Below are positions 11,701 to 22,027 of a stretch of 39,889 nucleotides of DNA, piece by piece. The notes under the pieces were generated by a model that was not told the origin of the DNA, did no database searches, and saw only the letters and a list, made by a program, of their open reading frames with translations. Where the stretch lies: assembly GCA_033557835.1 (NCBI GenBank), contig JAWQRO010000400.1, positions 1 to 39,889 of the forward strand. Direction: 5' to 3'. The position numbers and the translations under genes are program-made. This stretch comes from Helochares maculicollis. Taxonomy: Eukaryota > Arthropoda > Insecta > Coleoptera > Hydrophilidae. The number at the start of each line of letters is the position of its first letter. Position 1 is the stretch's first letter.

Positions 11701-13002
11701 AATTAGTTACAGCTCTAAATATGCATTTGTGCATATCGTGTAGCATCTAATCTGACTACACATTAAGGTGTTTAAAATAGCCTTTTTTACTCAAAGAGTG
11801 GGTTTTTTAATCGATTGTTATTCCTCTTTATTCAATTGTATTATGAATTATTAAACACATTTTGTTGTTACTTACTATAACAAATGTTTGATTACTAAGT
11901 TCTATAAAGATGTTCTGTGATTGTATTTCAGTTTACAAAAAATTATGTTTATCGCAATATAATATGACGTGTAAAAAACATGAGAGACTGATTTGGATTA
12001 AATTGTAAGATGAAAAATTGAAACAATGATCGCAATGCCTCTTAATTTGCGAAATTCTCCAAAAGGAACTGCTTCCACTTGTATTCCTATTAGACGAACA
12101 AAATTATGCATGCAACGTTTACAATCCCTTGTCCGCCAGTTGGCGCTTTAATGCCCACCAGTTCTGCGAACCAGAAACAGCATTTCACATCTCGCCTCTC
12201 GGCCTTTCGTAAAGTTGGCGTAATGAAATAATTTTTGACAATGACACCAAATGAAAATTAACTCGCCGCCTTGCACAGTATGCAGTGATGTATCATCTAA
12301 AAGTAATTAGATTTTCTTAACTTCTAGGTCGCTTATGCCCCGGCGGCGCAGCAGACGGTCCATTACTCTCCCGCGTCGGATGTCTCATCCTTCAGCTACT
12401 CAAGCCCCATCGTCTCGTACAACAGCTTGGGACTTCTCGCCCAGGGTACCGGAAAAATCGCCGCATCTGCTTCTGCTCAGCCTGGCCACCAAGCTTCTTA
12501 CTCTGCCGCCTCTGCTGCTCCTCAACAACAAATTACCTACACTCCAAAAGCCGCTTATTCATCAGCACCAGCTCAACAAGTTTCTTACACCCCATCCGCA
12601 GCCGCTGCTCCTCAAATACAATATGTATCAGCAAAGGCGGTGCCTCAATATCAATACGTATCAGCTAAAGCAGCCCCTCAATTACAACAAGTACCATATG
12701 CTCAAGCTCCAGCCCATCAATTCCAATATGTTCCAGCTTCAAAAGTAGCTTATGCACAAGCTGCCCCTAGTGCTGGTGGACAGCAATACATCTTAGCAGG
12801 TCAACATATGATTGCTTACGCCTCAGCTCCTCAACAAGTGGCATATGCCACTCAACAAGCCGGTCATGCTGCACAACAACAGGTGACCTACGTCCCCCAA
12901 GCTGAAAATTCCGCACCTCAAGTTGCATACGCCTTTTCACCGCAGTATACCTTTGTACAATCACCAAAAACACAAGATGTACAATATGCCTACAAGGCCT
13001 GA
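8710..13002 (+). CDS. Secreted low-complexity Ala/Gln/Tyr-rich protein, probable cuticular protein (three exons)
   Basis: Joining 8710-8724, 9514-9888 and 12328-13002 gives 354 residues plus TGA; both introns are phase 0 with GT-AG ends. Residues 1-17 form a signal peptide (MNLFT then VVVLAFLAAAYA), followed by a charged KEEK segment and a dibasic KR near 28-29. The rest is Ala, Gln, Pro, Tyr, Val and Ser with no cysteine in the mature part. QYVSAKA recurs at 228-234 and 239-245, with many QVAYA, YVP and YAQA words. LAQG occurs in both large exons (FLAQG 79-83, LLAQG 166-170). SSFSYSSPIVSY (150-161) is the most motif-like segment. There is no Rebers-Riddiford chitin-binding consensus. Tyr- and Gln-rich repeats suit a crosslinked extracellular matrix, so a cuticular (or chorion) role is inferred. 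A possible poly(A) signal variant AATACA lies at 13042. Confidence 0.85.
8725..9513 (+). other. Intron 1 of the secreted-protein gene
   Basis: It begins GTGAGT and ends with a pyrimidine-rich tract and TAG. A 60-codon open frame at 8925-9107 resembles nothing and is taken as chance. No other feature is seen. Confidence 0.7.
9514..9888 (+). CDS. Exon 2 of the secreted-protein gene
   Basis: It encodes residues 6-130: the rest of the signal peptide, the charged KEEK...EKR segment, then Gln/Ala/Tyr-rich sequence with VYVPTK and FLAQG. The acceptor is TTTTTCTGTAG and the donor is AAAAG followed by GTATTT. The reading frame continues only three codons past the donor (V, F, stop at 9895-9897), so a retained intron would give a short protein ending there. 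Codon use (many CAA, GCA, ACA) matches most of exon 3. Confidence 0.85.
9889..12327 (+). other. Intron 2 of the secreted-protein gene
   Basis: This 2.4-kb phase-0 intron begins GTATTT and ends TTAACTTCTAG. It is AT-rich, with a GC-richer patch at about 12070-12290 just before exon 3. No coding or RNA feature is recognised; the 64-codon frame at 9904-10098 looks like chance. Confidence 0.65.
12328..13002 (+). CDS. Exon 3 (last) of the secreted-protein gene
   Basis: It encodes residues 131-354, starting VAYAPAAQQ and ending with QYAYKA and TGA. It contains SSFSYSSPIVSY, LLAQG, an Ala/Ser/Gln region, the two QYVSAKA repeats and several QVAYA units. The first about 110 bases prefer G or C at third positions (CCG, GCG, TCG, GTC, TAC). 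The rest prefers A or T (CAA, CCA, GCT), a sharp change within one exon. A 137-codon frame on the + strand and a 68-codon frame on the - strand overlap here and are by-products of the repetitive codons. Confidence 0.88.
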   Translation, partial: VAYAPAAQQTVHYSPASDVSSFSYSSPIVSYNSLGLLAQGTGKIAASASAQPGHQASYSAASAAPQQQITYTPKAAYSSAPAQQVSYTPSAAAAPQIQYVSAKAVPQYQYVSAKAAPQLQQVPYAQAPAHQFQYVPASKVAYAQAAPSAGGQQYILAGQHMIAYASAPQQVAYATQQAGHAAQQQVTYVPQAENSAPQVAYAFSPQYTFVQSPKTQDVQYAYKA

Positions 13003-13577
13003 GCTTGTTGCGTGAAAAAGTAACTTTCTAATCCTTTTGTAAATACATTTCGTTTTGTAATTTTCTTCTAGTTTGTAGAGTTTGTGACCTTTTTTATATA
13101 AAAAATATTTATAATAACTATTGTTTTATTTGTAAATTTTGCGTCAAGTTAATTTTTTTATTGCTGTGTTTTTGCAGCAACTCATCTCTTCTTGCCAGTT
13201 ACAATTTACCAAAATTGTTTAGGGATGTGCTATTAGCAAAACAATAATTTTTTGGATAAAAATGTAAAAATCTACTGAAAGTTGAGAGTTTGCTTGCAGT
13301 CTTACACCTTTTATTTTTTAGAGTGGACATTACAGTTTTAAGGACAAATGTCCTTTAAGCTCTTCTAGTCGCTATCAACTCTCGTGCTTGTATTACTGTT
13401 TTGCTTCTTGCTTTGCAGACCTTCCTCATCTTGTCTCTTGGCATTCATGCAGTTGCTCCTACCATTGAAACTGGCGCTGTTCTATCTTGGCCAGTATTGC
13501 TTTGTGTCCAAATGCACCACCACTTGCACTACTACTCTTTTGACTATACATAATTAAATGGAGGTATTTCAGCGCTT

Positions 13578-13580
<3 letters not shown>
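13003..13580. other. 3' flank of the secreted-protein gene with a short unexplained open frame
   Basis: The 3' UTR has no perfect AATAAA; AATACA (13042) and TATAAA (about 13097) are candidate signals. At 13360-13553 a + frame is open for 64 codons. From a good acceptor (TTGCTTTGCAG at 13418) it reads TFLILSLGIHAVAPTIETG and on to a stop at 13551. That looks like a signal-peptide remainder plus the start of a secreted protein, but there is no ATG in the frame and no matching first exon could be identified. Confidence 0.3.
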
Positions 13581-13637
<57 letters not shown>

Positions 13638-13658
13638 ATATATATATATATATATATA
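13581..13658. repeat. (TA)n microsatellite
   Basis: This is a TA dinucleotide run of about 54 bases, interrupted by AACA near 13635, then about 22 more bases of TA. It can fold on itself and is a likely site of length polymorphism and assembly error. Confidence 0.95.
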
Positions 13659-13660
13659 CA

Positions 13661-16640
13661 TAAAATTATAATTTTTTTCTACGCACTAATCGTCTATTGT
13701 TTTCCTTTGCATTCCAGATTGCGTTGTATAGGTCATGTTTAAATTTTATAGCGCATCTACGCTCTCATCAAATTGTGTTTAAGGATGATTAAAACTATAG
13801 TCAACAAAATTTACAGCGTTGACTGTTTTTGTGGTATATAATATTAATTCCAAAATAATTGTGTGTATGAATTAAATTTATGGTGTAGATCTCTTCAAAA
13901 TAAGCTTGACAGTAAATGGTCTGTTAAATATATAGTCCGAAACAGTGACAGTATTGCAGCGAACTAGTTTTTAGCAAATAGGTTATACATTTAACAATAT
14001 AGCTAATATACTACATAACATAACTATAATTATTGGCTATATTTTGCTACTTTGTTTATTGCAGTTGTATCTACAAGTGTCACAGAATTAACTTTATCTA
14101 ATCGGTAACTGATTTTGTTTAATACATGAACATCGTGTCATTTTCAAAAGTTTATTATTAACGCTTTCGTTTCCTACTTAAAAACTTACATTTTCTAATT
14201 TAAAATTTCTAAGGCAGAAGAGAACTTCCCATAAAAGCAAAATTTAAATTATAATTTGTTCCTAGATTCGGTGCTTTATAATTTTTCGTAAAGAGGGGTG
14301 AAAATTGTAAAATAAATAAAGAACTGAGGTTTGCGACGACTATAATAAGCGGTTTGTAAATACTTTCAAAATTTTTGTGAGTAAATATGACAATATAATT
14401 AAGAGTTTTAGTGCTCGAATCATTATTTACTCGATAACATTTCTCAAAAAAAATTTTAAACGATAAATGCCCGCATCCATTGCAGAATTTTGCGGTTGTT
14501 GCTGAAAAGTGTGAACTCAGATTGATTGTCGAATATTTGTCGTTTTAAATAAGTTTGATCAATATGGAAAAACTTAGGCTATTTAGCAAAAATCAAAAGC
14601 TTTCTTAAATAATTCGTAATATACATTCCTCGTACGATAAAAGTAAATATTTCAAATTATCTTCAAAACAAAATTAACATTATTTGTGTATATTGGAGGT
14701 AATAAATACAAGCCAATGATATATTATGGCAATGATCTTTGTAGTTTGAATAAAAAATGGGCAACAGCAAACTAAAAAACATTTCGCATTTGTCAAATAA
14801 AAATCATAACTGACTCTACAGCAAATGTGCGGTTAAGTTTACATAAAAAAACTATTTTTTGTATATGAGTAAAAATATTTAAAAGATATTTACAATGCTC
14901 TTTAAAAATGTATGTAATTTGTTTATATTGCAGTTAGAAGGAGATACTAGGCAACCATAGGTACATCAATGTAAGGATTGCAATGCTTACTTAATAAATA
15001 ATAATGAGGTTAATAAGTTGAATAGTGTATATAGAAATGTTGTAAAATAAAATGAACGAATTATTATTTGTCATATCCTATTTACGCAGGTACCAGTTAT
15101 ACTTTTTGTTAAACTAATCATATAAATAAATATTTGCCACAATTTTATTGTACTAAAAAATAGTGGTTGTAATAAAACCATGTCATTATCGTAACATCCA
15201 TCTGTGGATTTATTTATTCTATGAGCATACCGATTCAAATCATGCTCGGTTTTAACTTCTATATATTTTGTTATTGTAATAACTTATATTAAAGTCTTCT
15301 AAAAACAGATATAGTACATGAATTATGTGTTTTATCAGACATCCTTACCTGTTGATTGAGCATGTAATTATTTCGTCTCTCCATAAAATTCTAAAGCTTG
15401 ATTTAAGAAAATGGTATTAAAATATCCCAGTAAGGCTTATAAGGACTGCAAGGGTATTGAATGAAACTAAATTAATTTAAGAAATAGCTTTATTTTCTTT
15501 AAACATTAGATAGTAGTTCCAGCGTTACCTATATAGTACATACTATTTTACATTATTCATTTTCATTATTATTATTTATAATAAGCGTAGGTTCATGATT
15601 TATAAAAGGGACAATTTCAAAGCGATGGCTTGTAAAAAGGGGCTCAAAAAGGTACTTGGTTTGCAATCAGCAATCCAAATACCGAATTTTACAAACTGTG
15701 GCTTTGTTCAAGGGGGCTAGGAAAATATACAAGATTCGCAAGGATTCACAATTTTCTCTTACTAATACTGATTTATTTTATTTCACTAATACAAAAGTAA
15801 CGATAAACTTTTTATTAGAATGTACACGTTGCTTATTCAATACTATTTACAAACTTTCTTTTTCTGTATACAACTTACAATTAATGATAATTCTTAGCGG
15901 TTTTCATAGAATTCGCTATTTTTGTTATTATTAATTTCACTACATGTTTAGTATTTTATTTTTTCTTTTATTTAATGGATCTTGTACTTTTATGTAGAAA
16001 ATAGAAAGTAAATTTAAGCGTTTATATTTAAATATTATTACTTACATTTTTTTTACATAAGATATTAAATCACAGTTTTTAAAAGTTTCAAAATTAAATT
16101 ATAATGGATTAAGTCCATTATTATGTGGAAATTTTGAGACTCTTGTTAGACAACATTCTAGTTCGAACTACGAAAAATGTTTTTGGTAAAAATTAAATGT
16201 CAAATAAGCTGGAATAAGTTTACGAAACATTTATAAGGATATTTACAAACAGTTTTAAATATGTCCGAAGATGATATGTCTACAATAAATTCGGTATATG
16301 TCCTTGGACTTAAAAGTTATTCATTGAAAAGGTGGCATAAAAGATATGCTGTTGTGCGTAGTGGCCAAGTTTTGTTCACAGCCTATATTATTAACTAGTC
16401 AGAGAGTAGTTATTGTAAACACTGTAGATATGTGTATTAATATTCTGTAGTTGTCTGTAAATTATACGCATGAGTTTCTACGTCTAAAACTTTGTTCTGT
16501 GTCATTAATTTTGAATGCTGCTATGAAATTTCTAGAAACTCTTCAGGAGAGAGACATTCAGCATTTTATCAGCGCATATACGGAAATGCACATCCTCTTT
16601 GTGCGGGTAAGATATTTGCTTTCAAAATATCAGCTTAATG
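13661..16640. other. Intergenic, AT-rich, no gene recognised
   Basis: The frame at 15656-15934 (92 codons) starts at TTG and has no recognisable domain. A 45-codon frame at 16261-16398 with a PH-domain-like ring is described under findings. No RNA gene is seen. Confidence 0.45.
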
Positions 16641-16999
16641 CTGCTTAATTGCAGGATGTCATTAAGTACATGCACCTTTAGTGAAAATGATGCCGAGCAA
16701 CTCCAGTACCGAGCAGAGTCGTTTAGATTATCCAAAAATGTCAAAGCGAATCTAAGGCAACTGGGAAAATGACTTTTGATACGGCGAATGCATTTAAGCT
16801 CCCTTTTGAAATGCAATTACGAAGCTTTTTATAAATTCCGGAACGTGACGGTGGTATAAAGCTTTGCGGACGATACAAAAGCTGCGGTCTGTGTTCTTTG
16901 TGACGAAATAAAATTCTTCCAAGGAATGCGTACATACTGGGTATGAGCTTAAAAGTTCGTTTCTCTTTTTCATGCTTCCCTTTTCTGCACAATTACTCT

Positions 17000-17075
17000 A
17001 TACACCGACTGGCGTAGTGGTAGCGTGTAGAGAACTTCATTTGTGATAAATCGGAGAATTGTCGACGGCTATTGA
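17000..17075 (+). repeat. tRNA-like SINE head candidate
   Basis: CTGGCGTAGTGGTAGCGTG at 17008-17026 fits the RNA polymerase III A box (TGGCNNAGTGG) and the tRNA D-arm start seen in many insect SINEs. About 45 bases downstream AATTGTCGACGGCT (17057-17070) sits where the B box (GGTTCGANNCC) should be, but matches it poorly. The cloverleaf does not close, so this is not a working tRNA gene. It lies in a GC-richer island (about 16640-17240) unlike the flanks, which suits an inserted element. Confidence 0.35.
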
Positions 17076-18084
17076 AATATCAGGACCTGGAAAAAATGTG
17101 CTCCTATTAAAGTTCAAGTTTGTTTTAACTGGATTTTCTCCATGTTCCGCGCAATTCGTTCGCCCAGATTAAAAATTCTGATTCACAAGCTGCCTCTGTG
17201 TTTGCAAAAAATGCTTTAGCCAGTGCTGAATGTGGAGTATGTTGAAATTCAATAACATTAAACTTTGTTGTAAATGATCTGTGTTATTTCATGACGAAAG
17301 CTACATGCTCTTGTTTCTGTTTGTAAACTATTAAAAATATTTATAAATTTATGTTTCATAGTATATTGTTTGTATAAGTACAACAATGTAACATAATTTG
17401 GGTTTATATACTATGTCTACCTAATGTTGAATCCAGTTGAACTGGATAACTAAACTATAATTGAATAATTTCTGTGGACTATATGAAATACTCTTAGTAA
17501 AATAGGTACAATATAATGTGTACTGATCATACAAAACAGCACATTTATTTCCAATAAGTAGTCACCTTTAGTATTTCAAGAAAAACCAAGATTATAAACC
17601 AGTCTCGGTATACTTAATCCAAAGCTAGCTAGTATTATAAAGCAGCTAAAGTAGTTAAAAGTTCAGTTCAACCACTAAAAAGTTTTACTTTGATTAAAAA
17701 TGTTTAAAACAAAAAGCTATAGGTTTATATGTATATATAAAAAATTCTTTAAATTAGCAAATAAGCAAACAAAATCTGTGCTTCATGCTTTTTATAAACA
17801 TATGTGATGAGCTTAAAATTTGCAGGTTAATCTAGAAAAAGTTTTAGAATAGTGGCAAAGAGAACATCAATTGACAGATATACGCACTAAATTTTGTATT
17901 CAGAGCAGCTAGTTGTTTAATAATATAATGAGTTAATAAAGAAAAATTTTGTCTTATTGAAACGATAATTAATATTTAGAATAGTCATCTACGAAAACTT
18001 GCTTATTTTTGAGGTTAATTTTTCAGTGGTCTTTTGTAAGTCCTAAGTCTGTCGAAAAGTGTTTGATAAATTAGTTAAAAAAGT

Positions 18085-18278
18085 ATTATTTCTTAATCTA
18101 GCTCATTTACAAAAGTACTGAAAAGTTGTAGTACAAGCGAGATGAAAATGTGTGTTTACATTACGTTCATTGTAAAAGCATTGATTCAAAATAAATGGCT
18201 TTATTAAGCAGAAAGCAAATTGTTTAGTGTAAATTAGTGTGAAGATTTGAATGTCATTAAGATTCATAATGTAATATT
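18085..18278 (+). repeat. 194-bp direct repeat, copy 1
   Basis: It is identical base for base to 18949-19142 by direct comparison, with an offset of 864. It starts ATTATTTCTTAATC and ends CATAATGTAATATT. The ends lack LTR TG...CA termini, target duplications and inverted ends. It is non-coding. Confidence 0.95.
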
Positions 18279-18948
18279 ATCCTCGTTTATGCATGTAGCG
18301 ATTTAACTATTTATAATTACAGCAGTCACAATTAATAAATATATCAAACCACATTAAAAATATAGCTAATTCAGCTGCCAAAATAGCCAAAATTGACAAA
18401 AAGATATTTTCGTAGCAAAAATACTGATTAGGTTTGTTCTAAATAATTACAAATTGCTTAAAATTTAAGCAGCCTTAAGTATATTGATATTTGAAGGCGG
18501 TAAAAGAGTACTACAGAAACATTGCAATTATTTAATGCTGGGTACTACTTTTAACAAGTTGTGGTATTGAATTTTGCACTTAGTACTAAAAATTAATTAT
18601 TTTGAACTATTTTCTTACATTTAATATAGTCCTAAATAAAGGAAAGTAAGTGAAAATTGTAGCTATGCCAATGAGTTAATAATAGTCTATATTACAAACG
18701 TGGTGACTTAAGAATCTTACCAAAGGACGGTAATGTCAAGTAATAGAAAAGCGTCGAAAAAGAAAGTAGGTTCCTTTAACTTTGATTTTTCGAGAAGATT
18801 TTATATTAATTTTAAAAATATTGCTTTTTGTTTTGAAATACACGCAGCTTGAATCATTCTAGAGTATGCATATGCAAGTTTTTTTACAGAATGTATTCCT
18901 ATTTTATTTGTTATTAATTCTAATTTACGAAATTTAATACACAATAAA
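18279..18948. other. 670-bp spacer between the two direct repeats
   Basis: AT-rich, no open frame of note, no match to the repeats and no transposon ends seen. Confidence 0.6.
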
Positions 18949-19142
18949 ATTATTTCTTAATCTAGCTCATTTACAAAAGTACTGAAAAGTTGTAGTACAA
19001 GCGAGATGAAAATGTGTGTTTACATTACGTTCATTGTAAAAGCATTGATTCAAAATAAATGGCTTTATTAAGCAGAAAGCAAATTGTTTAGTGTAAATTA
19101 GTGTGAAGATTTGAATGTCATTAAGATTCATAATGTAATATT
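18949..19142 (+). repeat. 194-bp direct repeat, copy 2
   Basis: Perfect second copy of 18085-18278 in the same orientation. In neutral AT-rich DNA the complete identity means either a very recent duplication, gene conversion, or an assembly artefact (the same reads placed twice, or two haplotypes joined). Confidence 0.95.
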
Positions 19143-21812
19143 GCCAAAACTCATCAAACGAAGTATCTTCATATATTTCGAGCTAATAAAGGCTTATATG
19201 TTTAATTTTAAATCCAAGAAGTCATTAATAGGTAAATTTACTAAAAAAGCAGCGCATATGATAAAACTAATTTGCTAGCATTGTATATTTATAATGACGA
19301 TAAAGCACAAAATATTATTAAAGTCAGAAAATTTTCTTTCTGTGTACTTTATGCACAAAATGTATGAAATAATTTATGTAAGGGAATCATGCTACTTAAT
19401 TCATAAAATGGATTCACGTTTCAATTTAAAAATTTAAATAACCCAGAGGTCTAAGTCCCATTGCTCATTTCTAATGTAATTTCGATTTTCTACCACCTCC
19501 GTGGAAAATTATAATTCTGGAAAATGTTATGAAGTCAACTAACTAAAAAACCATGTTGACGTTTCGTTATAAAAGTTTGTGACTTATAGTTTAATTGAAA
19601 AGGAGTAAAGGAAACATTTAATACAAACATGCAATTATTTCTCTCCAATATAAAGGACATTTCAGAGAATAAATGAAAAACCAATTGTCTTGTATAGTAA
19701 AAGTAAATCAGAAAAATAAATAAAATTGTAGCAGAAATATTATTGAAGAAGAAACACTGTGGAATACAAATAAATATATTCTTTTCAATTTAAGATTAAA
19801 GAAGATGAAAATCGTCAATGATGTATAAAGGACATTATCTTAGTTTCGAAATGCTGCTACAATACATTCATACATTGATGTATGTCGTAATTGATGCCGA
19901 TCTTTATAGTTTCCCCTTTACAAATATAATTAAATTTAGATTATAAAATTCTTTTAGAAGTATCAAATAATAATTAGTATCTCTTGCAATAAAAGTAATT
20001 AAGAACAGAAAAAAGTAAGAATATAAACAGTTCTTTGGAGACAGAGATGTTTCAACACTTCAGTTTCCAAAGCATGGAATTGTTAGTAAACGGGAGTCGG
20101 TGTAAAATATATATTTTTAAAAGACTTCAAAATATTTCACTCAAATTGTGCAGGTATAGTAATGTAGATATGCTGTTTTATTTAAAAAAATCGATCGATT
20201 TAAATAAATACGTTTCAAGGTATTTAACTTTAACAGTTCCAAAAAGTCTTTACCACTGATTCTATTCTCTACTTTTTGAATACATTATTTTTAGAACAAT
20301 TAGAATAATAAACGGAGAAATTAAAGAAGAGTTATACAATAGAATAATTAAAATAAATGAATATTCTAGAGATGAACCTTGAACAAACAAAACATAGAAA
20401 GGCAGATTTTAAGGAATCACATCCTTTATTTGAATTATTGGTCTATTTATAACTTCTATGAAATTTCATTCTACTCTCCACTATTATTGATTACTTATCT
20501 ATGATTTCTAAGAATAATTTGGACTGAAACATAATATGGACAACGAGAATAATTGACACAATTAAAATGAGTATAGTTTTATATTTTTAAAATATCAATT
20601 TGCAGCGGATTAAAAAAACTAAAATTTAGTTTCGATCAAATGTCAGATTAATCACTTTTCGCGAAATTTATAGTCTTAAACATAAAATCCTGAGCTAACT
20701 GAACATCACAAAAAATTCTATTTCGATAAGTTTATCATTACTTATTCCGACAGCTAGAAAGCACGATTACAAAGTTATCGTCTATAAATTTACTCAACAA
20801 CGGTAACCGTATTATTTTGGTGACACGCAATTTATACTCATTAATCTTCGAGCAAAGGAAGCAGCTTGGATACTAGATGGGATCTACAGAATTAAGGAAC
20901 AAAGACATTGTTGACGAATTTGCCTTTGCCACCTGAAATTATCCCTTCTTTGATGACGGCGAATCGCTATTCAGTATTATTAATCATAGATTCGAATATT
21001 GTGGATAGAAGGGTGCACCATTGGCCCTAACCTTCTTAGGACCTACACTACTACACTAAATTACCGTATATTTGCTTGTTTAGGCTTGAGATAAACTTCA
21101 ATTTATGGGTAGGTATAATGTAAAATTTGTTTCCTCTGACAGCTTCATTTTCATAACCAGGCATCTTTTTTCACTGGAATTTATTATCGCTTCGCCGTTC
21201 ACAACTTTCATAAGGTTGCACCCTAATTACTGCTTTTATACCACCTTTTCCTGGTAGACATTTTTTTGGAAGTGTTTAACAAATTAGTGCAAATTTGAGC
21301 AATACTTACGCATAAAATCAAATGTACATTTATATACATTGAGCAATTAATTTAACTTTACATAACACAGATACAGAATGAGATACTTTTATTACTTGCT
21401 TATTGATTTTAGGCATTGCGGTAAACAACTTCAAAAAATTATACAATAGGTAACTTTCAAGGCTTTAGGTATAAAAATCCGCCGCTTTGTTAAACATTCA
21501 GTACTCCAACAAAACAGAATGAAACCGAATTCGAAACTCCAAATAAAAGCAATCCCCATTTTATTATCATCCTGAAGTTTACTCGCAATATAAATACAAA
21601 ATTTTATCGGGAATTTAGCTTAATTCCGGCGAAATTATTTATGATTATTGGGTCACGTGTTTAAAAACCGTTGGCAAAGGATAAGAGTTCATAAAACTTC
21701 CGTGATTCTAAGCGGCGCGCGGCGACGCAACGTCCGTAATTCTTTATACCAAATATTTACTGCAATGCCCACGAACACTGAGATAATAAATTTAGAGAAA
21801 AAAGGATAAGAT
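19143..21812. other. Intergenic region and probable 3' UTR of the dopamine receptor
   Basis: The part next to the stop at 21813 should be the receptor's 3' UTR on the - strand. AATAAA on that strand occurs near 21560 and 21180 and may mark its end, but neither can be proved. A very GC-rich patch lies at about 21710-21740 and a GC-richer block at about 20840-21050. No other gene is seen; the 74-codon frame at 20035 is unremarkable. Confidence 0.4.
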
Positions 21813-22027
21813 TTATGGCCCAAGGAACATTAGTTTTTTAAAGGCTTTCCTAAACTCAGGATTAAATATTGTATAAATAACGGGATTTACAAAGCTATTC
21901 ATATAACCCAACCAAGTGGTTAACAAAAAGGCCGCCACGCCTGGTTGACAAGAAAGGCCTAATTTGCTGCACATGGCGTCCATAATGTTACATGTGAAAA
22001 ATGGCACCCAACATATAAGGAACACTC
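21813..22027 (-). CDS. Dop2R: Dop2R last exon: TM6 end, TM7 and C-tail
   Basis: The acceptor CTTTTTTGCAG precedes GAGTGTTCC; two bases complete the Gly codon begun in the previous exon, giving AIVLG-VFLICWVPFF. The exon encodes the CWxP motif of TM6, an extracellular loop with CSKLGLSC, TM7 with the NPVIY motif, and a tail of about 15 residues ending FLGP with TAA at 21815-21813. The short tail without palmitoylation cysteines, ending on a hydrophobic residue and proline, is typical of insect D2-like receptors. Confidence 0.97.

Noticed and set aside
12335..12973. A 137-codon + frame and a 68-codon - frame overlapping exon 3 of the secreted-protein gene
   Set aside because: They arise from repeated CAA/GCT/CCA codons read in other frames; the spliced frame has the signal peptide, splice phases and family-like repeats.
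16840..16960. FADDTKAAV on the + strand, resembling the reverse transcriptase FADD motif
   Set aside because: A stop lies directly upstream (V-stop-S-FADD) and no other reverse transcriptase block is found nearby; a four-residue match alone is chance.
17000..17075. A functional tRNA gene
   Set aside because: Only the A box and D-arm region fit; the B box is poor and no acceptor stem or anticodon stem closes.
18085..19142. Solo or paired LTRs of a short LTR retrotransposon
   Set aside because: The repeat ends are ATTA...TATT, not TG...CA. There is no target duplication, primer-binding site or polypurine tract, and the 670-bp interior has no coding content.
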